This document shows positions 5,180-9,773 of a stretch of 9,773 nt of DNA, piece after piece. The notes under the pieces were generated by a model, which saw nothing but the letters and a program-made list of their open reading frames with translations, was not told the origin of the DNA and searched no databases. Position 1 is the first letter of the stretch. Each line of letters opens with the position of its first letter. The position numbers and the translations under genes were made by a program. Source of the stretch: a bacterium (GTDB lineage Bacteria > Actinomycetota > Acidimicrobiia > Acidimicrobiales > Ilumatobacteraceae). Location: contig JAPOIQ010000024.1 of assembly GCA_029978815.1 (NCBI GenBank), positions 1-9,773 on the forward strand, in the 5' to 3' direction.

Positions 5180-7150
5180 TCACTGTTCACGTCAATGCGA
5201 CGACGCCTTGGCTACGTCGTGCTTGGAGTCGTCGTCGCCGCGCTCACTGGTGTCGGCGTGTTACGTCCCGCAAATGCTGCATCCGCAACAACACCAACAT
5301 CATTTGTTGCGATCGAACCTGTTCGTGTTCTTGACACTCGGGTCACTGAAACTCGCGTCACTGACCGAACCGGTCTCATCGAAATGCGACTCACCGAACA
5401 AATCGCTTTACCGACCGGCCGCATCGTTGAACTCATTCCGGCGACGGCGACTGCGGTCAGCTTGAATGTGACGGCGGTCGATGGCATCGACCGAAATGGC
5501 TTCGGGTTCGTCACTGTTCATCCGTGTGACATAGCGACACCTGACACCTCAAATCTCAACTTCTCGACCGGACAAACTGTGCCGAATGCGGTCATTGCAC
5601 CGCTTTCTCCCGATGGGCGAGTGTGCTTCGCGGTCTATGGATCAGCCCACCTGCTCGCCGATCTCAACGGCTACTTCGAGCCCCTTTCGGACACACCCCG
5701 AGATTCTTCAACAACGACGCGTTACTCCGACCGCGAGATCGACAACTTGCTCGATGACAAGGCCGATGCCGACGTGGTCGCATCGCTCTCCGAGATTGTT
5801 GATGGGTTGTCAACTGATGCGATCACCAATGACCGTGTCGAAGCTGTCGAGGCTGATCTTGGCGAACTCGGACAATCGATCGACTCGTTGACTTCTGCTG
5901 TCGACGGACACACATCATCGCTAGACGGTGTGAACTCATCGCTTGAAACAGTCGCATCAACGCTTGCCAACCATGCCGCACAACTTCAACGGGCATCTGA
6001 ATCGGCGTCAACGCCACACCGGGTCGTCTCACCGCCAGCCACCGAACTGGCCGGATTCGTATCGAACGGTAGCGACATCGCCATCCGCCTTTCTGGGTTG
6101 CCGATGATCGCCATCGGGACGCCAGGCGGCGATCTCGTCATTATCAACTGTGAAGATCAAGTGTGCTCGACCACGTCATCGGTCACCATCGGTGACCCGA
6201 ACGGCGACCACATCGGCACGACGCCATCGATCACGGTCGGCCTCGACGGCAATCCTGTCATCGCCCACCAAAATCTCAGCACCTCTGACTTGGTGGTGAC
6301 CGCATGTGATGACGATGCCTGCGGCACCGTAATCACCACCACCATCTCAACCCCTGAGATCGACGGCATCACACCAGATATCACCATCGGCCGAAATGGC
6401 TTCCCGACGATCGCTCATCAGTCGCACGACGCCAACGCACTGCCAAGGGTTGGGCACCTTCGGGTGCTCACCTGTAATGATCGGGCCTGTGCCGGCACGG
6501 GCACACTCAGCCCAACCCACTCAACGGCCGCGGCCGGTGATGCGGCTCGTCAGGTAGCCGCCGGATTCATGCCATCGATCACGATTGGCCTTGATGGGTT
6601 TCCGGTCCTCGCCCACCAGTTACGGAGCCACTCTGGGGAATCGATCTCAGCAAGTGAACTGCAACTTGTTGCGTGTGATGATGCTGCCTGCGTTGGTGGA
6701 AATGAGCATGAGGTTGTTCTGCGGTCCGGTGCTGGCGGGAACGTCGGCTGGACTCCGAAGGTGGTGATGGCCTCGGGCGGCACCGCACTTATCGCTCACG
6801 TTGATGGCTCAGCATTGCTGATCACCGAATGTCGTAACTCAGCATGCTTCGCACTCAACACAGCAACTATCGCGTCTGATGCGGTCTCAACCGCTGGCAG
6901 CATTGACCTACACCTCGGCTCAGACGGTCAACCAATCGTCTCCTACACATCGGCATCCGACGATCTTCATCTCGCCATCTGTCATCCGAGTGGCTGCAGC
7001 ACCTCCGCGGTGACCACCGCACTCAATACCGATGACATCGATGGCATCGCACCACGATTCATTATCGATGAGATCGGTCGGCCAATCATCGTCTCAACCG
7101 ACCTATTTGGCGATCTCACCATCGACGTCCCGTGGTGGGTCACCCGTTGA
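5177..7150 (+). CDS. Secreted multidomain protein: VLDTR module, coiled-coil stalk, C-x4-C beta-propeller repeats
   Basis: A Sec signal peptide (basic MRRR at 7-10, hydrophobic 11-29, likely cleavage after Ala34 in 'PANA|ASA') exports this 657-residue protein. Residues about 43-167 are the actinobacterial surface module starting 'FVAIEPVRVLDTR' and ending 'HLLADLNGYF', with LNVTAVDG and LNFSTGQTVPNAV inside. Residues about 185-275 are low in aromatics and heptad-like ('YSDREIDNLLDDKADADVV', then Leu/Val-spaced repeats), probably a coiled-coil stalk like those of phage fibres. The C-terminal part has about seven units of 50-67 residues of the form 'PSITVGLDGNPVIAHQ...DLVVTACDDDAC'. Six carry C-x4-C, with first Cys at 325, 377, 433, 500, 552 and 602; the seventh ends without Cys. 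This predicts a seven-bladed propeller with disulfide-closed loops. No catalytic motif or membrane anchor is seen, so binding or adhesion is more likely than enzymatic activity. AGGAGG precedes the ATG by four bases but lies in a hairpin. Confidence 0.8.
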   Translation: MSLFTSMRRRLGYVVLGVVVAALTGVGVLRPANAASATTPTSFVAIEPVRVLDTRVTETRVTDRTGLIEMRLTEQIALPTGRIVELIPATATAVSLNVTAVDGIDRNGFGFVTVHPCDIATPDTSNLNFSTGQTVPNAVIAPLSPDGRVCFAVYGSAHLLADLNGYFEPLSDTPRDSSTTTRYSDREIDNLLDDKADADVVASLSEIVDGLSTDAITNDRVEAVEADLGELGQSIDSLTSAVDGHTSSLDGVNSSLETVASTLANHAAQLQRASESASTPHRVVSPPATELAGFVSNGSDIAIRLSGLPMIAIGTPGGDLVIINCEDQVCSTTSSVTIGDPNGDHIGTTPSITVGLDGNPVIAHQNLSTSDLVVTACDDDACGTVITTTISTPEIDGITPDITIGRNGFPTIAHQSHDANALPRVGHLRVLTCNDRACAGTGTLSPTHSTAAAGDAARQVAAGFMPSITIGLDGFPVLAHQLRSHSGESISASELQLVACDDAACVGGNEHEVVLRSGAGGNVGWTPKVVMASGGTALIAHVDGSALLITECRNSACFALNTATIASDAVSTAGSIDLHLGSDGQPIVSYTSASDDLHLAICHPSGCSTSAVTTALNTDDIDGIAPRFIIDEIGRPIIVSTDLFGDLTIDVPWWVTR

Positions 7151-7171
7151 TGATCTCAAACACCGTCATCG

Positions 7172-8386
7172 TTAGGCCGCAAGGAGCGAACCGAGTCGAC
7201 CACCCATGAGGTCATCAAAGTTGTCGTGGTAGAAGCGCTGACGCACCTCATCCGAGCAATTCTCCAGCGACCGCTCAAAACGTTCGATCGGTCGGCGACC
7301 ACCCTCAACATGCGGGTAATCAGATGAGAACAAGACCACCTCTGGTCCGGCCTGTTCAACAATCCAGCCAACATCTTCCGTCGGATACGGGGTGAACTTC
7401 ATCTGTCTCCGAACGTATTCGCTTGGGCGCAGAGAGAGTTTCTGTAGGCGCTCCTCGTGACGGGCGAAGGCATCAATTGCTGACTCCATCTGACGCATCC
7501 ACGACGGAACCCAGATGGCTCCCTGCTCGACAACGCCTACACGAAGTTCTGGGAATCGTTCGAAGACCCCATCAAAGATCATCGTTGCCAGGGTCTGTGC
7601 CGGCTGCACCGGAATCGCCATGTAGTCCACCGACCTAAAGTTCTCCTCACCGCCATGAAAATCTGGTGGCACCGGCAGGCCGTTATTGAAGTAGTTCGGG
7701 TCGAGCAGTTGGCCTGTTCCACCGACGTGGAATACCACCGGCACACCGGCGTCGGCCGCCATCGACCACACCGGGTCAAGCCCGACATGGCTTGGTGAGT
7801 GTCCGGGTGGGCATGCAGATGCAATCAATAACGCCCCCGCTCCCATGTTGATTGCCTCTTCGGCAAGCGCCGGCGCCCGGTCGATATCAGCGAGCGGAAC
7901 GTACAGCGTCGACAACAGTCGACGGTCAACCGAGCAAAACTCGGCAAGTCCTCGGTTGTGCGCCCGGGCAGTGCCGATCGCAAACTCCATATCTCCCGAG
8001 TGCTCCCACTCGCAGAGTCGGCTGTTGTAGAAGGTGTTGAAAACGAGTTGGCTGGCGAACCCGAGCATGTCGAGTGCTCGAGGTCGATCTTCGGCAATGA
8101 ACGAACCTGTCGCTGCATAGTTCTTACGAAGCATGATTTCGGCCTCTTCAGCTGCGATGTAATCAGCAGTCTGATGTCGTTGGGCAAGACGTTCGAAGCC
8201 AGTCTCAAGGTCATCGTGTTCACCGAATTCGACCGCTGATTGCTGTAATTCATTGCCACCCGGATACGTCAGCGCATCGATACGGTCGCGAATTGATGGA
8301 TCAGCGTGATCTCGGAGCCACGTTGGCGTCTCCATGATGTGAGCATCAGCATCGTGAACAACAAGTCCGGTTGAGTTGTAGGCCAT
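7172..8386 (-). CDS. Amidohydrolase family 2 (ACMSD-like) metal-dependent hydrolase/decarboxylase
   Basis: This 404-residue cytosolic protein is a long-form member of the ACMSD-like amidohydrolase group, TIM-barrel enzymes that use a metal ion to decarboxylate or hydrolyse aromatic or related acids. The N-terminus has 'VVHDADAHIMETP', with acid and His (Asp14, His16, Glu19) in the place of the usual metal-binding motif. 'GVPVVFHVGGTG' supplies the barrel His (His220), and 'VVLFSSDYPHVEGG' supplies the catalytic Asp (Asp356). The reaction is not identifiable. The ATG at 8386 is chosen; a GTG at 8392 would add two residues, and neither has a visible Shine-Dalgarno. The stop is 21 bp from the convergent secreted-protein gene. 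It is divergent from the small TIGR03792-like gene, and the 110 bp between them may hold promoters for both. Confidence 0.88.
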   Translation of the reverse strand: MAYNSTGLVVHDADAHIMETPTWLRDHADPSIRDRIDALTYPGGNELQQSAVEFGEHDDLETGFERLAQRHQTADYIAAEEAEIMLRKNYAATGSFIAEDRPRALDMLGFASQLVFNTFYNSRLCEWEHSGDMEFAIGTARAHNRGLAEFCSVDRRLLSTLYVPLADIDRAPALAEEAINMGAGALLIASACPPGHSPSHVGLDPVWSMAADAGVPVVFHVGGTGQLLDPNYFNNGLPVPPDFHGGEENFRSVDYMAIPVQPAQTLATMIFDGVFERFPELRVGVVEQGAIWVPSWMRQMESAIDAFARHEERLQKLSLRPSEYVRRQMKFTPYPTEDVGWIVEQAGPEVVLFSSDYPHVEGGRRPIERFERSLENCSDEVRQRFYHDNFDDLMGGRLGSLLAA

Positions 8387-8408
8387 TCGCACAGTCTTGT
8401 CGCGAACG
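8384..8408 (-). promoter_or_regulatory. Hairpin at the amidohydrolase start codon
   Basis: In the minus-strand transcript CGUUCGC (8408 to 8402) can pair with GCGAAUG (8390 to 8384), seven pairs with one G.U, around an 11-base loop. The last three bases of the 3' arm are the AUG at 8386. The element also supports that start choice, weakly. It resembles the start-codon hairpins in the plus-strand block. Confidence 0.33.
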
Positions 8409-8496
8409 CGGCAACCACACGACGCGGAGGTCGCCTGCTGCCATCGACCTGTGTGATGATGCTTCTACCGAACAGCACTCCTGAAGGACGTGGCTC

Positions 8497-8892
8497 ATGT
8501 CAACGAAGCCTCCAACATTTACTTACACCGTCAATGAACGTCTTCCTGTCGAGGTGCTCGTCTTCCGGGTCGCGCCTGAGCATGTTGACGAATTCATTGC
8601 AGTCGATCACGAGGTGTGGACACTTGGCGAGGCATTGTTGCCAGGTTTTGAGAAGATTCCGTTCCGCTCAAAAGAGGTGTGGATCGACGACGCAAAGCCC
8701 GGCGAGGTGACTCTCACATTCGTTTGGGAGTCGCTTGATGACTGGCTACAGGTTGGCGAGCCGTCAATACAGGCGTTGCTTCAAGCCGAATTTGATCGCC
8801 GGTTTCCGCATGAGATCGAACTCGTCGCTGCACCACACGAAGACAGCAACCATGGCATTCATCGGGTCAGTCGATTCGAACGGATTGACTAG
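8497..8892 (+). CDS. TIGR03792-like small protein, predicted dimeric alpha/beta-barrel fold
   Basis: This 131-residue soluble protein has no signal peptide. Residues about 18-110 look like the TIGR03792 family: 'VEVLVFRVAPEHVDEFIAVDHEVWTLGEALLPGF', then 'SKEVWIDDAKPGEVTLTFVWESLDDWLQV' and 'LLQAEFDRRFPHEIELV'. That is the strand-helix-strand-strand pattern of a dimeric ferredoxin-like (ABM-type) domain with the conserved 'D.e.WT' and 'kEVWi....pgEv....WEs...W' features. Members are uncharacterised; related folds bind or oxidise small aromatic compounds. The ATG has GAAGGA about eight bases upstream. The family name is from memory of the pattern, so the fold is more certain than the family. Its divergent neighbour is an amidohydrolase and its convergent neighbour a TetR regulator 11 bp away, which could place all three in one catabolic function. 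Confidence 0.72.
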   Translation: MSTKPPTFTYTVNERLPVEVLVFRVAPEHVDEFIAVDHEVWTLGEALLPGFEKIPFRSKEVWIDDAKPGEVTLTFVWESLDDWLQVGEPSIQALLQAEFDRRFPHEIELVAAPHEDSNHGIHRVSRFERID

Positions 8893-8903
8893 GTCGGCCG
8901 AAG

Positions 8904-9539
8904 CTACGCAAGGGGAAGCGCCAGATCATCTGGTGACGACTCACCTGACAACACTCGAATCGCGGAAGCGGTGTAACGGCCATAGGCCCGCCGGAGTAAT
9001 TCGTCGTCTTTACCAACGAGCCACTGCGAATTCGCGCCAATGACGAACGCAAAGACGTTGTACGCGAGAGCCTGAAGATCAACCTCGCTGGCTCGCCCCT
9101 GCATCGCAAGAACTCCGCCTATCTCGTTGGCGATGTGATCACGAATAACGATGTCGTGAAGTACCTCTTCGTGCATCGGGTCTGCAGGGTGGCGGTTCTC
9201 CCAGAACAACTGAAATTGCAGTTCCATTGCGAGCGGATTCGCAATCACAATTTCTGCATACTCAGGGAGTCGTGCAACAACGTCAATCCCCGAAATATCC
9301 ATCACCCAAGAATTGAAATGAGGAACCGGCCCGTCGCGCTCAAGAAGTGCTCTCAACACTCCTTCTTTCGAACCGAAGTGGTGCAGTATCCCGGCATGGG
9401 TAATGCCGACTTTCTCAGAAATCATCGGCAAGCTGGTGAGCACGAACCCATGCTCCGCAAATAACTCGCGCGCCGCGTCAAGAATTAATTCTCGGCGAGC
9501 AATACCACGCTGCGCACTTGCTGAAATTTTTTCAGACAC
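8904..9539 (-). CDS. TetR/AcrR family transcriptional regulator
   Basis: This 211-residue cytosolic repressor-type protein has an N-terminal helix-turn-helix, 'RRELILDAARELFAEHGFVLTS', then 'ISEKVGITHAGILHHFGSKEGVL', the classic TetR DNA-binding block with the recognition helix in 'THAGILHHFGSKE'. The C-terminal 150 residues are an all-helical ligand domain without identifiable specificity. The start chosen is GTG at 9539, which places the HTH at the usual distance from the N-terminus. A longer frame reaches a TTG at 9623 (239 residues), but the extra 28 residues look unlike TetR leaders and overlap the candidate operator. No Shine-Dalgarno is evident. It is convergent with the TIGR03792-like gene and may regulate it, the amidohydrolase, or the gene divergent on its right; which one is not shown. 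Confidence 0.87.
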   Translation of the reverse strand: MSEKISASAQRGIARRELILDAARELFAEHGFVLTSLPMISEKVGITHAGILHHFGSKEGVLRALLERDGPVPHFNSWVMDISGIDVVARLPEYAEIVIANPLAMELQFQLFWENRHPADPMHEEVLHDIVIRDHIANEIGGVLAMQGRASEVDLQALAYNVFAFVIGANSQWLVGKDDELLRRAYGRYTASAIRVLSGESSPDDLALPLA

Positions 9540-9555
9540 TGTGACAAAGGTTACA
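9540..9555. promoter_or_regulatory. Candidate TetR operator: imperfect palindrome TGTGAC-AAAG-GTTACA
   Basis: TGTGAC (9540-9545) and GTTACA (9550-9555) are inverted repeats with one mismatch in six, separated by AAAG. The element directly abuts the GTG start of the TetR gene and lies in the divergent region before the possible plus-strand gene at 9654. TetR regulators commonly bind 15-20 bp palindromes beside their own start, so autoregulation is plausible. Only one copy was noticed. Confidence 0.38.
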
Positions 9556-9653
9556 TGCCTCGCACTTGTCGTGCATCCTCGAGCGGTCAAGGTTTGAGAA
9601 GAAAACTTTACGACGAATCGCAACGGCTCGGCGTGTCAATTACGGTCAGCCTC

Positions 9654-9773
9654 GTGGCACACCGCTCAATCTCGAAGCGCTCAATCGCTGGAGCGATTGC
9701 AACATTCGCTGCGCTTTGTGCCGCAGAAACACTGAGTTCGATTGACAGCACGTCTCCCACAGTCGTGGAAGCA
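9654..9773 (+). CDS. Possible partial gene with signal-peptide-like N-terminus (runs off the right edge)
   Basis: From a GTG at 9654 the frame stays open to the window edge for 40 codons. Its start reads 'MAHRSISKRSIAGAIATFA' followed by 'ALCAAETLSSIDSTSP', which has a basic N-region, a hydrophobic core at about residues 11-23 and a small-residue end like an exported protein. A GTG at 9633 in the same frame is an alternative start. No Shine-Dalgarno is visible for either. The opposite strand is also open across much of this stretch, ending at a TAA near 9609-9611, so a minus-strand gene end is the competing reading. Only the divergent layout with TetR and the signal-like composition favour this call. 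Confidence 0.35.
   Translation, partial: MAHRSISKRSIAGAIATFAALCAAETLSSIDSTSPTVVEA
9682..9699. repeat. Perfect 8-bp inverted repeat CAATCGCT-GG-AGCGATTG
   Basis: The arms 9682-9689 and 9692-9699 are exact reverse complements with two bases between. Read as RNA it would form seven pairs with a TGGA tetraloop. Just upstream CGCTCAAT is repeated directly at 9663-9670 and 9678-9685. It lies within the possible partial gene, so it could be coding coincidence or a regulatory site if no gene starts here. Confidence 0.4.

Noticed and set aside
5177..7150. Propeller repeats as a phage tail fibre or mobile-element gene
   Set aside because: The stalk motif resembles fibre proteins, but a Sec signal peptide is present and no phage or integrase gene is nearby.
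7149..7170. GATGA/TCATC inverted repeat between the convergent genes as a bidirectional terminator
   Set aside because: Five pairs with a 12-base loop and no T-run on either strand; expected by chance.
9540..9623. 28-residue N-terminal extension of the TetR protein from a TTG start
   Set aside because: No family resemblance, rare start codon, no ribosome-binding site, and it overlaps the operator-like palindrome.

Overview
The window looks like chromosomal DNA from a high-G+C actinobacterium, probably a moderate-GC lineage such as the Acidimicrobiia. The evidence is family content: an LLM-class F420-type oxidoreductase, an Rv2258c-like methyltransferase, a long-form ACMSD-like amidohydrolase, a TetR regulator, and a secreted protein carrying the 'RVLDTR...LNGYF' module seen in exported actinobacterial proteins. 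The taxonomic placement is an inference; there is no rRNA or marker gene here. I see no tRNA, rRNA, CRISPR array, transposase or insertion sequence. No gene-free stretch exceeds about 150 bases.

Left part (1-919): the 5' end of an LLM oxidoreductase on the minus strand leaves the window. It is divergent, across about 50 bp, from an SRPBCC (polyketide cyclase/dehydrase-like) protein on the plus strand.

Central plus-strand block (1073-7150): a class I SAM methyltransferase with an N-terminal winged-helix domain, an MFS exporter almost abutting it, a phosphotransferase-like protein that has the middle and phosphohistidine domains of rifampin phosphotransferase/PEP synthase but no ATP-grasp domain, and a 657-residue secreted protein (signal peptide, VLDTR module, coiled-coil stalk, predicted seven-bladed propeller with C-x4-C loops). 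Methyltransferase, transporter and phosphotransferase-like protein could form a small-molecule modification and export cassette. That is inference from order and spacing only.

Right part (7172-9773): a minus-strand amidohydrolase, a divergent TIGR03792-like small protein, a convergent TetR regulator with an imperfect palindrome at its start, and a possible partial gene with a signal-peptide-like start running off the end.

The most unusual non-coding signal is at 5143-5179. A 16-bp stem with one bulged base and one G.U pair encloses both the Shine-Dalgarno and the AUG of the secreted protein gene. Weaker hairpins ending at, or one to four bases before, the start codon occur at several other genes (1073, 2142, 3448, 8386), which may reflect a recurring mode of translation-initiation control or partly chance.
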